A DNA stretch of 64,000 nucleotides from contig NZ_JBHSNJ010000005.1 of assembly GCF_042657165.1 (NCBI RefSeq), forward strand, positions 62,001 to 126,000, read 5' to 3'. The translations under genes and the position numbers were made by a program. The DNA is from Agrilutibacter niabensis (lineage in GTDB: Bacteria; Pseudomonadota; Gammaproteobacteria; Xanthomonadales; Xanthomonadaceae). Shown here one piece after another: positions 33,612 through 43,470 of this stretch (position 1 is the stretch's first letter; every line of letters begins with the position of its first letter). Below the pieces are notes generated by a model that ran no database searches, was not told the DNA's origin, and was given only the letters and a program-made list of their open reading frames with translations.

Positions 33612-35441
33612 TCAGCGGTTCGCCCGCTCCTCGCCGGGTCGCGGTCCGGCCACCGGCTGCATCCGGTAGGTGTTGCGCCCCGCCTGCTTGGCCGCGTACA
33701 GCGCGGCGTCGGCGGTGGCCAGCAGCGTGGATGCATCGGTAGGCGCGTTCGCGTAGGCGATGCCGATGCTGGAGGTGGCCATCAGCGTCGCTATCCCGAT
33801 GTCGATGCTGTGGTGCATCTCGCCGATCAGCTTGCGCGCGATGGTTTCCGCGGCGGCGGGCAGGGACGCATCCTCGATCACCACCACGAACTCGTCGCCG
33901 CCCAGGCGCGCCACCAGGTCGATGGCGCGCACGCAGCCCATCAGCCGGGCAGCGAAGGAACGCAGCACCTCGTCGCCCGCGGCGTGGCCCCAGGTGTCGT
34001 TGATGCGCTTGAAGTGGTCCACGTCCAGGTACATCACCGCGACCGCCGTGCCGTGCCGGCGCAGCCGCATCAGCGCGAGCCCCAGGCGCTCGTCGAGCTG
34101 GCGCCGGTTGGGCAGCCCGGTCAGCGCGTCCACGCGCGCCATCCGCTCCAGTTCCAGGCGGCTGGCCTCCAGGGCCTGCTCCGCGGCGACGCGGCGGCTG
34201 ATGTCGCGGCCGGTGTAGATGATGTCCATGCCCTCGCCATCGATGCTGGGGATCGGACGCGTGACCGCTTCGATCCACACGTAGTGGCCGTCCTTGTGCT
34301 GCAGGCGGTAGACCGCGGTGCGCGGCTCGCCGCTGGCGAGCACGTCTTCCATGACCTGCTGCTGCAGCGCGCGGTCGTCGCGATGGACCAGGCTCCAGCG
34401 CGAGCCGAGCATCTCTGCGGGCGTCCAGCCCAGGATGTCGCGCGCCGACGGCGACACGTACAGGCGCTCGCCGGTGGCGCGCATGCGCACGATCACGTCG
34501 TGCGAGTACTCCGCCAGCATGCGATAGCCCAGCTCGCTTTCGCGCACGCGTGCGTTGAGGCGCTTGCGCTCGGCCATGGCCAGCGCCACCGGGATCGTCA
34601 TCAGGCACGCGCAGGCGATGTAGAGCTGCAGCAGCGCGACGTGCCCGGCCGCGCCGAGGTCGCGCACCAGCAGGATCGGCCCCATGCCCATCGCGGTGGC
34701 GACGCTGCCGATGATCGCCACCAGCACGATGCCCACGGCAACGCCCGGGAAGCGGTAGCGGAACGCGCCGAACAGCAGCGGCGGAAACACCATGAACAGC
34801 ACCGGGTAGGACGAGCGGAACACCGCGATGCTCACGACCGCGATCACCAGCATGCTGAGCAGGAACGACCAGCCCCGCCCCGGCGCCACGAACAGGTTGC
34901 GGCCTTCGCGATGCACCACCAGCGTCGTCGTGCCGAAGATCACCATGCCCACCACGTGCGCCGCATACCAGGCGAGGAAGCCGGCACCGAAGTCACCCTG
35001 GTTGAGCACCAGGTTCACCAGCGACGCGAGCACGCCCGACACGGCGCACGCCACCAGCGTGGCGGTGGTGGCGATGCCGCCCAGGGAGACCCAGCGCTTG
35101 GGATCGCCGATGTCGGGCACACGACTGCGGATCGCGGTGGCGATGATCAGCACTTCGGTGAGGTTGGCCAGCGCGATCGCGCCCGCCTGCAGCAGCGACT
35201 GCTCCGACAGCAGGCGCGCCGCGACTTCGGCCAGCAGGCCGGCACCGGCGTAGAAGGGCCACAGCGACGTGGGCCGCGACAGCAGCCATCCGCCGAGGAT
35301 GCCGTTGCCGAACCAGACGACGGCGAGTTCGCCCGGCGCTTGCGAGAACGCGAGCGAGAACCAGGCCAATGCGCCGACCAGAGCCGCCGCGAGCAGGCAG
35401 TCGCGCCAGAACCGCGCCGGTGTCGGAATCACGCTGAGCAT
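33612..35441 (-). CDS. MASE1-PAS-GGDEF membrane diguanylate cyclase
   Basis: A 609-aa protein from the ATG at 35441 (AGAGAGGTC upstream). Residues about 10-295 form an eight-helix MASE1-type sensor (WFGNGILGGWLLSRPTSLWPF and later helices). A PAS domain follows (YRMLAEYSHDVIVRM to IIYTGRDISRR), then a GGDEF domain with DALTGLPNRRQLDERL, YLDVDHFKRINDTWGH and active-site GGDEF. It should synthesise c-di-GMP in response to an envelope or membrane signal. The RAIDLVARLGGDEF segment holds an RxxD-like site five residues before GGDEF, so product inhibition is likely. Confidence 0.93.
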   Translation of the reverse strand: MLSVIPTPARFWRDCLLAAALVGALAWFSLAFSQAPGELAVVWFGNGILGGWLLSRPTSLWPFYAGAGLLAEVAARLLSEQSLLQAGAIALANLTEVLIIATAIRSRVPDIGDPKRWVSLGGIATTATLVACAVSGVLASLVNLVLNQGDFGAGFLAWYAAHVVGMVIFGTTTLVVHREGRNLFVAPGRGWSFLLSMLVIAVVSIAVFRSSYPVLFMVFPPLLFGAFRYRFPGVAVGIVLVAIIGSVATAMGMGPILLVRDLGAAGHVALLQLYIACACLMTIPVALAMAERKRLNARVRESELGYRMLAEYSHDVIVRMRATGERLYVSPSARDILGWTPAEMLGSRWSLVHRDDRALQQQVMEDVLASGEPRTAVYRLQHKDGHYVWIEAVTRPIPSIDGEGMDIIYTGRDISRRVAAEQALEASRLELERMARVDALTGLPNRRQLDERLGLALMRLRRHGTAVAVMYLDVDHFKRINDTWGHAAGDEVLRSFAARLMGCVRAIDLVARLGGDEFVVVIEDASLPAAAETIARKLIGEMHHSIDIGIATLMATSSIGIAYANAPTDASTLLATADAALYAAKQAGRNTYRMQPVAGPRPGEERANR

Positions 35442-35643
35442 GCCGACCTCTCTTCCCTGGAGAGCTGCGGCGATCATAGCGGCAGGCCCGCGCCCGTTGC
35501 ATGAGGAGAAACCTCACGCGTGCGCTCGACGTCCATCACGCTTCCTTCACGACGTACGCGCGGTTGAACGCTTGCGCGATTGCAGGGTTGGCAGCTGCGG
35601 GAATCCCGTCCGCGCCCGTTTCGCTTGTCGCAATGCAGCGGTC

Positions 35644-36516
35644 CTACAGCCGCAGCTGGCTCTCGAAACGCCGCTGCGCGCCCGTGAGCGGATCGACGAA
35701 GTCCAGCGAGCGCGCCAGCAGCTGCAGCGGCTGCGTGTAGTCGCCGGCAGCGGTTGGCGCCAGCTGCGGGTACAGGCGATCGTTGTGGATCGGCGCACCC
35801 AGCGCGGCCATGTGCACGCGCAGCTGGTGCTTGCGCCCGGTCACCGGCTCCAGCGCGTAACGCGATGACGCGCCCGCGCGCTCGATGACATCGATGCGGG
35901 TCTCGCTGTTGGGCGTCCCCTCGACTTCGTGCATGCGGAAGAACGGCTCGCCCGCCTCCAGCCGCGAGGCATGCACCAGCGGAAACGCCAGCGCCGGCAA
36001 CGCGGGCGCGATCGCCTCGTAGCGCTTGTGGATGCGGCGCTGGCGAAACAGCGCCTGGTACGCATCGCGCGTGGCGGGGTTGGCCGAGAACAGCACCAGG
36101 CCCGCGGTGTCGCGATCGATGCGGTGCAGCGGTACCAGCTCCGGATTGCCCAGCCGCTGCACCAGCCGCGCCAGCAGCGTCTCGCGCACGTGCCCGCCCG
36201 CCGGCGTCACCGGCAGGAAGTGCGGCTTGTCCGCCACCACCAGGTGCGCGTCGACATGCAGCAGCGCTTCCTTGAACGGAATCGGCGCTTCATCCACGAC
36301 TTCGCGGAAGTAGCGGATCTCCGCGCCCAGCCGATACGGCGCGTCGACCGGCAAGGGCGCGCCGCCCGCGTCCTGCACCAGCCCGCGCGCGAAGCGGTCG
36401 ATCCACGTCTCGCGCGCGATCGCCGGGAAGCGCGCGCACAGGCAATCGAGCACCGTGCGCCACGGCCCGGGCGGCAGTTGCAGGCGGCTGGCGGCCAGGC
36501 CGTGCGCGTCACGCAT
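35644..36516 (-). CDS. RluA-family RNA pseudouridine synthase
   Basis: A 290-aa enzyme from the ATG at 36516, overlapping the preceding methyltransferase gene by 8 nt. The catalytic motif HRIDRDTAGLVLFS and the downstream ALEPVTGRKHQLRVHMAALGAPI are typical of the RluA/RsuA-like branch. There is no S4 domain. The target is probably rRNA or tRNA. It forms a two-gene unit with the methyltransferase, though the functions are not known to be linked. Confidence 0.9.
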   Translation of the reverse strand: MRDAHGLAASRLQLPPGPWRTVLDCLCARFPAIARETWIDRFARGLVQDAGGAPLPVDAPYRLGAEIRYFREVVDEAPIPFKEALLHVDAHLVVADKPHFLPVTPAGGHVRETLLARLVQRLGNPELVPLHRIDRDTAGLVLFSANPATRDAYQALFRQRRIHKRYEAIAPALPALAFPLVHASRLEAGEPFFRMHEVEGTPNSETRIDVIERAGASSRYALEPVTGRKHQLRVHMAALGAPIHNDRLYPQLAPTAAGDYTQPLQLLARSLDFVDPLTGAQRRFESQLRL

Positions 36517-37327
36517 GGGCGGCCACGACATGCGCCTGGATTTTGCCTTCGATGGCGCCGCTGCCGAAGCGGCGGGCCAGCGCGGCTTGCGCGGCATCGG
36601 TGGCCTGCGTGAGACGCGCGGCGTCGCGTGCCTCGATCTCGTTGCGCAGCGGGGTGCCCTCGCAGTACGCGATTGCGGGAATGCGCGGGTGGTCGGCGCG
36701 ACTGATGGCGGTGACGGTGTCGAAGCGGGGCGGCTGGGTGAATCCGCCGGCTTGCAGGTCGCGCGCGATGGCGGCCTGGTCGCAGTAGCCGTGCGGCGTG
36801 CGGGCGAGGAACCGCGGCGGGTCATCGGGGAACACGCCCGCCAGCGCGGTAGTCACCGTGTCGGCGAAGACGTTGTCCTCGATGCGGTCCCACACGTTGA
36901 ACAACAGCACGCCGCCGGGCCGCAGCACGCGCCGCGCCTCGGCGAAAGCCCGGGCCTTGTCGGGAAAGAACATCACCCCGAACTGGCACACGACCGCGTC
37001 GAACGTGGCATCGGCAAAGGGCAGTTGCTGCGCGTCCGCGGGCCGCCACTCCACCGGGCGCGAGGTGCCAATGCGCGTCGCGTGCTCGAGCATCGGCGGA
37101 TTGAGGTCGGTGGCGACGATGGCGACGTCCGCCGCGAGCCGCGCGGCCAGCTCGCGCGTCACCACGCCGGTGCCGGCCGCGATTTCCAGCACCTCGCGCG
37201 CGGGCAGCGCGGCCGTGCGCGCGGCCAGGTCGGCGGCGTAGGGCTGGAAGATCAGCGGCACCAGGTAGCGCTCGTACAACTCGGGAATCGAGCCGCTGAA
37301 GCGGGTGTCGGTGGAAGGGTGTCCCAT
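36509..37327 (-). CDS. Class I SAM-dependent methyltransferase
   Basis: A 272-aa methyltransferase of the UbiE/Methyltransf_11 type. The SAM-binding motif VLEIAAGTGVVTRELAARL, the acidic loop VATDLNPPMLEHA and motif III-like RRVLRPGGVLLFNVWD are present. The substrate is unknown. The RluA-like gene overlaps its 3' end. Confidence 0.88.
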   Translation of the reverse strand: MGHPSTDTRFSGSIPELYERYLVPLIFQPYAADLAARTAALPAREVLEIAAGTGVVTRELAARLAADVAIVATDLNPPMLEHATRIGTSRPVEWRPADAQQLPFADATFDAVVCQFGVMFFPDKARAFAEARRVLRPGGVLLFNVWDRIEDNVFADTVTTALAGVFPDDPPRFLARTPHGYCDQAAIARDLQAGGFTQPPRFDTVTAISRADHPRIPAIAYCEGTPLRNEIEARDAARLTQATDAAQAALARRFGSGAIEGKIQAHVVAAHA

Positions 37328-37518
37328 GGCGTGCCTCCAGTTCGATACGGGGCGGGAGCGATGCCAACGTCATCGGAAATCAGGGGCCGGGTCTTTCCTG
37401 GAATTCGTACGCTGCCCCGCCATTCTCGCAGGCCCCGCGTGTTCGAACAGCCGTCGAGGTCGCCGCCCGCGACGGACCCGGCTTGTATGCTTCAGCTCCC
37501 TGCGCAGGAGACGTGGAC

Positions 37519-38730
37519 ATGCTTCGACGAGGTGCGCTTCGACGCGGTGTGGCTCGTGCACTCCGCCTGCTGGCGATCATCGCGCTGGTGCTGCTGGCCG
37601 CGGGTACGGCATCCGCTCGCGACCCCGGGGATTCCGCCGCGAAGGTCATCGGCGCGTATTACCCGGGCGGCTCGGCCGGGCGTTATCCGATCGCGCAGAT
37701 CCCGGCCGACAAGCTCACGCACCTGTTCTATGCGTTCGCGCGGATCGAGGACGGCCAGTGCGTCGTCGGCGCGGAGGCGGCCGCGCATTTCGCGGCGCTC
37801 GCCGAGCTCAAGCGCGCCCATCCCCAGCTGCGCACGTTGATCTCGATCGGCGGCTGGGAAGCGGGCGGGTTTTCCGATGCCGCGCTCACTGCCGCCAGCC
37901 GCAGGCGCTTCGTCGCGTCCTGCGTCGCGCTGTTCTTCGAGCGACATCGCGGCGGCTTCGACGGCGTCGACATCGACTGGGAGTTTCCCGTCAGCGGCGG
38001 ACCGCCACAGATCGCCGCACGCGCGCAGGACCGGCGCAACATGACCGCGCTGGCGAAGGAGTTCCGTCGCCAGCTCGACGCGATCGGCAAGGCGCGCGGG
38101 CAGGCATTGCTGCTCACCGCGGCGCTGCCGGCGGGGCGCATGCAATCGGCGGGCCCCTACGATCCGGCGCGCAGCTTCGACCTCAAGGCGCTGGCCGCAA
38201 CGCTCGACTTCATCAACCTGATGACCTACGACATGGGCACCGGGTTCTCCAGGGTGGCGACGTTCAATGCCCCGCTGCGCGAAGTCCCGGCCGATCCGCT
38301 CGCCCCGTCGCTGCGCCGCTGGAACAACGTCGAGGGCGCCATCGCCTATTACCGCGACCACGGGGTACCCGCGGACCGGCTGGTGCTGGGCGTGCCGTTC
38401 TATGGGCGCGGCTTCCGCGTGTCGGGCGATGCCGAGGCGGGGCTGTATCAGCCCTACAGCGCGCCATTCGAGGCGGGCGACTGGCGCCGGATCAAGACCA
38501 CCCTGCTGCCCGATCCGCAGTGGCAGCAGCACTGGCATCCGATCGCGCAGACGCCGTGGCTGTTCAATGCCCGCGACCGCGTCTTCGTCAGCTACGAGGA
38601 TCCCCGCTCGATCGGCCTGCGCGCCCGGCTCGCCAGGGAACGCGGCCTGCGCGGCGTCTTCATGTGGGAGCTGACCGGCGACGACGAGCAGCACAGCCTG
38701 CTGCAGGCGATGGTGCAGCCGTTCGAATGA
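37519..38730 (+). CDS. Secreted GH18 chitinase-type glycoside hydrolase
   Basis: A 403-aa exported enzyme from the ATG at 37519 (CAGGAGACG upstream). The signal peptide ends GTASAR. The GH18 barrel has LISIGGWEAGGFSD and the catalytic DGVDIDWEFP with Glu155, followed by NLMTYDMGTGF and VLGVPFYGRGF. The WELTGDD motif closes the barrel. It should cleave chitin or related GlcNAc polymers. There is no carbohydrate-binding module, so this is a compact chitinase. Chitinases are typical of predatory Lysobacter. Confidence 0.92.
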   Translation: MLRRGALRRGVARALRLLAIIALVLLAAGTASARDPGDSAAKVIGAYYPGGSAGRYPIAQIPADKLTHLFYAFARIEDGQCVVGAEAAAHFAALAELKRAHPQLRTLISIGGWEAGGFSDAALTAASRRRFVASCVALFFERHRGGFDGVDIDWEFPVSGGPPQIAARAQDRRNMTALAKEFRRQLDAIGKARGQALLLTAALPAGRMQSAGPYDPARSFDLKALAATLDFINLMTYDMGTGFSRVATFNAPLREVPADPLAPSLRRWNNVEGAIAYYRDHGVPADRLVLGVPFYGRGFRVSGDAEAGLYQPYSAPFEAGDWRRIKTTLLPDPQWQQHWHPIAQTPWLFNARDRVFVSYEDPRSIGLRARLARERGLRGVFMWELTGDDEQHSLLQAMVQPFE

Positions 38731-38797
38731 GACCGCGGGCGGCGCGCGGCGCCGTCGTCGCTACGCTGCGGTCACCACCCCGCTCACCACCCCACCG

Positions 38798-40408
38798 TCA
38801 CCACATGTAGACCTGCAGCGTTTCCTCTTTCACGCGCGGCGGAATGTCCTGCAGCAGCGCGCGGTGGTCGGGGTAGTTCATCGCGCTGCGCTCGATCAGG
38901 TTGTCGATGGCGGCGAGGCTGTACCTGGCCTGCTTGGGCGTGGGCGGGCGCAGGTCCGCGGCATCGGGGAACACGCCCATGCCGGCCAGCAGGCAGTACC
39001 ACGACACGATCGGATAGGCATGGCCGAACTCGCGCTTCTTCAGGCCCGGCACCAATGGCTTCTGGGCCATCCAGGTGCGCAGCAGCTGCACCAGCGAGTC
39101 CGACAGCTGCGTGTTGGCGGCATTGGCGCGCCAGTACTCGGTGTCGCTGCGGCTGTTGGTCTTGTAGTGGCTGACGATGTAGTCGCGGGTGCCCTCGAAC
39201 TGCGCGTTGACGGTGTCGTTGAAGCGGCGCTGCGCGTCCTCGCCGAGGTCGCCCTGCTCGAGGGCCGCCACCAGCATCGTGGCGGTGCGCTGCACGAACA
39301 GCAGCGCGGTGGCCTCGAGCGGCTCGATGAACCCCTGCGCCAGGCCGTTGGCCACGCAGTTGCGGTTCCAGCTGTGGCTGACGCGGCCGACGCGCATCTT
39401 CAGGTGGCGCGCCGGCGTGTCGGCGTCGAGCAGGCCCAGGTGCGCGCGCAACTCGGTCTCGGCCTGGTCCGGCGTGCAGAACTTGTTGCTGTAGACGTAG
39501 CCGTTGCCGTAGCGCTCGGTCAGCGGGATCTTCCACGCCCAGCCGTGGTTCATCGCGGTGGAGACCGTCTGCGTCATGATCGGCCCGTCGAGCGGCGTGG
39601 GCATGGCGACGGCCGCATCGTTGAACAGGTTGTCGGCGAACGGGACGAACGGCGTACCCAGCGCCTTGCCGATCAGCAGCGAGGCGAAACCGGTGCAGTC
39701 GACGAAGAAATCGGCGGCGAGCGTCTCCTCGCCCTCCAGCTGCAGCGCGGTGATGTCGCCGCGCTCGTCCTGCCGCACCGACACCACGTGGCGCGGCACG
39801 TGGCGCATGCCGCGCTCGACCGCCTTGCGGTGCAGGAACGCGCCCAGCAGCACGGCGTCGAAGTGGTAGCCGTACCAGACGTCGAACGGAAAGCTGTGCT
39901 GCGGCCGCGGCGCCTTGCATTCGTTCGCCAGCCGGTGGGCGATGAAGAAGCGGTCGGGGTGCGCATGCACGTCGGCGCCATCCAGCCGCGCGTGCACGTT
40001 CTGCACGAACTGGTTCATGGTCAGGTTGTCGAGCATCGACCCGAACGGATGGAAGTAGCGCTCGAACCCCGGCCGCGTCGACCAGCGGTCGAAGGTGATG
40101 CCGGCCTTGTAGGTGGCGTTGCACGCGGGCATCCATTCGGCTTCCTCGATGCCGAGCCCCTCGAAGAAGCCGCGCATCCACGGCGTGGAGCCCTCGCCCA
40201 CCCCGATGATCCCGACCTGCGGCGATTCGATCACCGTCACCTGCAGGCGCGCGCCGTAGGCGGAGTTCGCCAGCAGCAGCGCGGTCATCCAGCCGGCGGT
40301 GCCGCCGCCGACCACGCAGACATGTTTCACCGGAGGTTCGGCATCCGGCCGCAGGGCGGCGCGCGGCGCGATGGACGAGGTGTCGTACAGGGTCGGGCTC
40401 AGAGTCAT
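38798..40408 (-). CDS. Flavin-dependent tryptophan halogenase family protein
   Basis: A 536-aa FAD enzyme from the ATG at 40408. The nucleotide-binding motif VCVVGGGTAGWMTALLL lies at 31-47. The family's catalytic lysine corresponds to Lys101 in ATYKAGITFDRW, and the WxWxIP motif reads WAWKIP. The conserved GEGSTP and GFIEPLEAT segments bind FAD. The family halogenates indoles or other aromatics with FADH2 and halide. No biosynthetic gene cluster, flavin reductase or TonB receptor is adjacent. Many Xanthomonadales carry such genes next to sugar-utilisation loci, with unproven substrates. All key residues look intact. Confidence 0.92.
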   Translation of the reverse strand: MTLSPTLYDTSSIAPRAALRPDAEPPVKHVCVVGGGTAGWMTALLLANSAYGARLQVTVIESPQVGIIGVGEGSTPWMRGFFEGLGIEEAEWMPACNATYKAGITFDRWSTRPGFERYFHPFGSMLDNLTMNQFVQNVHARLDGADVHAHPDRFFIAHRLANECKAPRPQHSFPFDVWYGYHFDAVLLGAFLHRKAVERGMRHVPRHVVSVRQDERGDITALQLEGEETLAADFFVDCTGFASLLIGKALGTPFVPFADNLFNDAAVAMPTPLDGPIMTQTVSTAMNHGWAWKIPLTERYGNGYVYSNKFCTPDQAETELRAHLGLLDADTPARHLKMRVGRVSHSWNRNCVANGLAQGFIEPLEATALLFVQRTATMLVAALEQGDLGEDAQRRFNDTVNAQFEGTRDYIVSHYKTNSRSDTEYWRANAANTQLSDSLVQLLRTWMAQKPLVPGLKKREFGHAYPIVSWYCLLAGMGVFPDAADLRPPTPKQARYSLAAIDNLIERSAMNYPDHRALLQDIPPRVKEETLQVYMW

Positions 40409-40463
40409 GGCCCAGCGTAGCGGGTGGCCGGGTGTTTTCAAGACAGCATTCCCGCACGCCTCC

Positions 40464-40512
40464 CTTCTCCCCGCACCGCGGGGAGAAGGTGCCCGAGGGG
40501 CGGATGAGGGGC
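40464..40512. repeat. REP-like palindrome, copy 3
   Basis: CCTTCTCCCCGC-ACC-GCGGGGAGAAGG followed by TGCCCGAGGGGCGGATGAGGGGC, just upstream of the halogenase gene. Confidence 0.85.
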
Positions 40513-40665
40513 ACTCTTCCCTTGCTGATTGGTCGCCGGAACCCGCCATCGCGTGGGAAGGCGGGATGTGGACAAGGATCTCGTCGCTTCCCTGAGCGGA
40601 AGCGATGAATCCAGATCCGCGATCGTCATTCCATTTGGATCAGGTTGCCGTGAACTCGCTTGGGC

Positions 40666-41274
40666 TCACTTGCCTTGTCGTTTGGAGAATCGGCTGTCGC
40701 TGGACCAGCTCCGCTCATTTGCCCTGACCGCTTGCGGTGCGTCCATCCTGCGGATGATCCGGTCCAGGCGCCCGCGCACATGGCGCAGGTGCAGGATCGG
40801 ATAGACGTTGACGAGCAGTTGCGCCATCAGGAACCCGGCGGCGACGCTCCACATGCCGCGCAATGCAGCGAACACCACATACGGCGTGAACAGCACGGCC
40901 GCCCAGAAGTGGCTGGCTTCCGCCGACTCGGCCAGATGACGGACCTGGGCCGGATGCCTGCGCTGCCGATCGAGGTACACGGCGACGTTGAGATAGCGCA
41001 GCGGCGTGCGGCGCAGCAATCGTCCATAGCCGATCACGCCGAGCCGGCGATACACCTCGCCCTGCAGTTCCCAATGACGAAGCGGACGCAGCGCGCGCGG
41101 CATCCGCAGCACGAACAGCGGCTCGGCCACCTTGGCCAGGCCGAGGAAATAGAACATCAGCAGCAGCACCAGCCAGGGCGAGGTGATGCCGATCACCCGG
41201 CTCAGCAACACGAACGACACCGCGAACACCAACACGACGACCAACAAGGCCAGTGCATGCAGCCACAGTCGCAT
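40666..41274 (-). CDS. Membrane protein of unknown function
   Basis: A 202-aa protein with an N-terminal pair of transmembrane helices (about 5-25 LHALALLVVVLVFAVSFVLL and 32-52). A second hydrophobic pair lies at about 125-160 (FTPYVVFAALRGMWSVAAGFL). The basic C-terminus is cytoplasmic by the positive-inside rule. The segment between the pairs (YLDRQRRHPAQVRHLAESAEASHFW) is polar. No family is recognised. Confidence 0.72.
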   Translation of the reverse strand: MRLWLHALALLVVVLVFAVSFVLLSRVIGITSPWLVLLLMFYFLGLAKVAEPLFVLRMPRALRPLRHWELQGEVYRRLGVIGYGRLLRRTPLRYLNVAVYLDRQRRHPAQVRHLAESAEASHFWAAVLFTPYVVFAALRGMWSVAAGFLMAQLLVNVYPILHLRHVRGRLDRIIRRMDAPQAVRANERSWSSDSRFSKRQGK

Positions 41275-41358
41275 ATGGGCGCTCCTTACGACTTCGGTGG
41301 GCGGTCCGGTTCCACGAGACCTGGCGTCTGGATCCGGTAAAGCGGCTTGAATGAACCC

Positions 41359-41886
41359 TCAGCCTGCATTTCCGGCTGCGTCAATCCAATAGCGTCGCTT
41401 GGCGAGGCGCAACCCGGGGTCCTGGCAGGTGTCCGCTAAGACGCCGTGATTCTTCTCGATCACGCGGATGGAAGCGGCGTTGTCGTCGTCGCAGGTCACC
41501 AGGACGCGATCCAGGCCAAGCTCCGCATGGGCGAAGCGGACCGCCATCCGGAGGATCTGCGTCGCGTAGCCACGGTTCCGGAACGCCGGCAGCACGGCGT
41601 AGCCGATGTGCCCCGCAACCTCTCCGAGCGGCGGAACGAGCGCGTGGCGAATGGAAGCGCGCCCGACGATGCGCCCCTGATCGAACGCGAACAGGAACGA
41701 AGACGGGGACACATCGGACGGCAGCCCGTGCCCGGCGCGGTGGTCTTCCAGCAGGCGAAGGAAATCGGCGAATGCCATGCCCGGGCGGTAGTCGCGCAGG
41801 AACGTCGGATGGTCCGCCGGCACTGCGGCGCGCGCCTCGAGGAAGGCGTCCTCGTCCTCGGGGCGAGGTCTTCTCAGTTCAATCAT
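41359..41886 (-). CDS. GNAT family N-acetyltransferase
   Basis: A 175-aa acetyltransferase of the YhhY/COG3981 type. The acetyl-CoA binding region IGYAVLPAFRNRGYATQILRMAVRFA matches the GNAT Q/RxxGxG/A pattern (RNRGYA), and VTCDDDNAASIRVIEKNHGV follows. The N-terminal MIELRRPRPEDEDAFLEA is typical. The substrate is unknown. Confidence 0.88.
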   Translation of the reverse strand: MIELRRPRPEDEDAFLEARAAVPADHPTFLRDYRPGMAFADFLRLLEDHRAGHGLPSDVSPSSFLFAFDQGRIVGRASIRHALVPPLGEVAGHIGYAVLPAFRNRGYATQILRMAVRFAHAELGLDRVLVTCDDDNAASIRVIEKNHGVLADTCQDPGLRLAKRRYWIDAAGNAG

Positions 41887-41971
41887 GGGAACGGGAAATC
41901 CTTCTCAGCAACCCGGCCATCGTAGCCGCTGCACACCCGAACCCATTTCACGGGAGAAGGTGACCCGCCGC

Positions 41972-42799
41972 TCAGTGCGCGCGTATCGCCGGCTTCTGTG
42001 GGAAGACGAACATGGCCACCACGATGACCGCCAGCAGCACCAGCGATGCGGTGTAGCGGCTCAGGTCCAGCCCGCCCTGCGCGACCGGCTTGTCGAGGAA
42101 GTCGCCGACCACCGCGCCCAGTGGACGGGTGAGGATGAACGCTGCCCAGAACAGGGCCGTGTGCGAGGTCCGGGTCCAGCGGTACAGCGCGGCCACGATC
42201 GCCAGCAGCGCGCCGAAGATCGCGATCCCGCCGACATAGCCCAGGCCCGCCGAATCCGCCACCCAGTCGCCCAGCGCGGTGCCCAGCGTCTGCGAGAACA
42301 TGATCGTGACCCAGTAGAACAACTCCGTGCGCGCATCGGCGACGGTGTTCACCGCGACCGAGCCCAACGTGCGGTGCCAGGTGTACAGCGATGCGAGCAG
42401 CAGGGCGAGCAGCAGCGCGGAGCCGCCGGTGTAGCCGATGCCGAGCGAACGCGTGGCGAAGTCGGCCAGCGTGGTGCCCACCGTCGTGCTGGCGACGATC
42501 GTGGCCCAGTAGAGACCGGGATGGAACCTGCGCGCCCGCATCTGCAGGGTGACCGCCGCGATGAACAGCACCGCGAAGATCGCGGTGCCGAGCAGGTAAC
42601 CCAGGCCCATCGACATGGTCACCGCGTCGCCACCGGTTTCGCCCAGCGTCGTCGCGGCGATCTTGATCAGCCAGAACCCCAGCGTGACCTGCGGCACCTT
42701 GGCCAGCAGGTCGCGCCCGGTATCGCCCGGGGTTGCGGCCACCTGGACGACGCGCCGCGCCTCGCTGCGTGGGACCGCATTGGAATCGGCCACGGCCAA
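41972..42799 (-). CDS. COG4705-like membrane-anchored protein with four internal repeats
   Basis: A 275-aa polytopic membrane protein. Four similar segments recur about every 60 residues: KIAATTLGETGGD, TIVASTTVGTTLADF, TIMFSQTLGTALGDW and AFILTRPLGAVVGDF. Each has a small-residue patch followed by an acidic residue inside a hydrophobic stretch. The pattern fits a channel or carrier built by internal duplication. The family is uncharacterised as far as I know. The N-terminal extension is soluble. Confidence 0.82.
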   Translation of the reverse strand: MAVADSNAVPRSEARRVVQVAATPGDTGRDLLAKVPQVTLGFWLIKIAATTLGETGGDAVTMSMGLGYLLGTAIFAVLFIAAVTLQMRARRFHPGLYWATIVASTTVGTTLADFATRSLGIGYTGGSALLLALLLASLYTWHRTLGSVAVNTVADARTELFYWVTIMFSQTLGTALGDWVADSAGLGYVGGIAIFGALLAIVAALYRWTRTSHTALFWAAFILTRPLGAVVGDFLDKPVAQGGLDLSRYTASLVLLAVIVVAMFVFPQKPAIRAH

Positions 42800-42969
42800 C
42801 CTCGCTCAAGCATGTACAGCCGCATGCTCGACGGGCGGCTGTCGGAGAAAGGTCGGCGACGCCATCAACGGTCGCGGAAGACGATCAATGGCGGCGGGCC
42901 GCGATGCCGACCGCGCATGGCCTCGCGAATGAATCAAGCCGGGTTGCGAAGCGACCTCGGTTTGAGCAG

Positions 42970-43470
42970 TCAGGCCTCGAGCAGCAGCTGCCAGTAGCCC
43001 ACGTCTACCCAGCGGTCCTGCTTGTAGCCCACCTGCTCGAAGTGGGCCACCTTCCTGAAGCCCAGGCGCTCGTGCAAGCCGACGCTTGCGGCATTGGGAA
43101 GGGCGATGCCGCCGATTACAGCGTGCATCGAACACGCACGAATTGCGTCAATGAGCGCGGCGTAGAGGCGCAGGCCAAGGCCCTTGCCCGCATACGCCGG
43201 GTCCAGGTACACGGTGGACTCGACCGAGTAGCGGTAGGCGCAGCGGCCTTTCCACTTCGAGGCATAGGCGTAGCCAATGACCCGACCCGATGCCTCGGCC
43301 ACCAGCCACGGCAGGGAGGATTCCAGGGTCTCCGCAATCCGCTGCGCCATCTCGGGAGCCTGGACGGGCTCCGTCTCGAAGGTGATGCATGTTCCCAGCA
43401 CATACGGGTTGTAGATACCGGCGATGTCGGCGGCATCGCTTTCTCTTGCAGGACGGATTGCTATTTCCAT
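42970..43470 (-). CDS. Phosphinothricin acetyltransferase-like GNAT
   Basis: A 166-aa enzyme from the ATG at 43470. The family signatures MEIAIRPARESDAADIAGIYN, VIGYAYASKWKGRCAYRYSVESTVYL and YAGKGLGLRLYAALID (acetyl-CoA loop GKGLG) are present. The GLHERLGFRKVAHFEQVGYK ending matches the PAT/BAR branch. The physiological substrate is probably a toxic amino-acid analogue, but this is not established here. Confidence 0.9.
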   Translation of the reverse strand: MEIAIRPARESDAADIAGIYNPYVLGTCITFETEPVQAPEMAQRIAETLESSLPWLVAEASGRVIGYAYASKWKGRCAYRYSVESTVYLDPAYAGKGLGLRLYAALIDAIRACSMHAVIGGIALPNAASVGLHERLGFRKVAHFEQVGYKQDRWVDVGYWQLLLEA

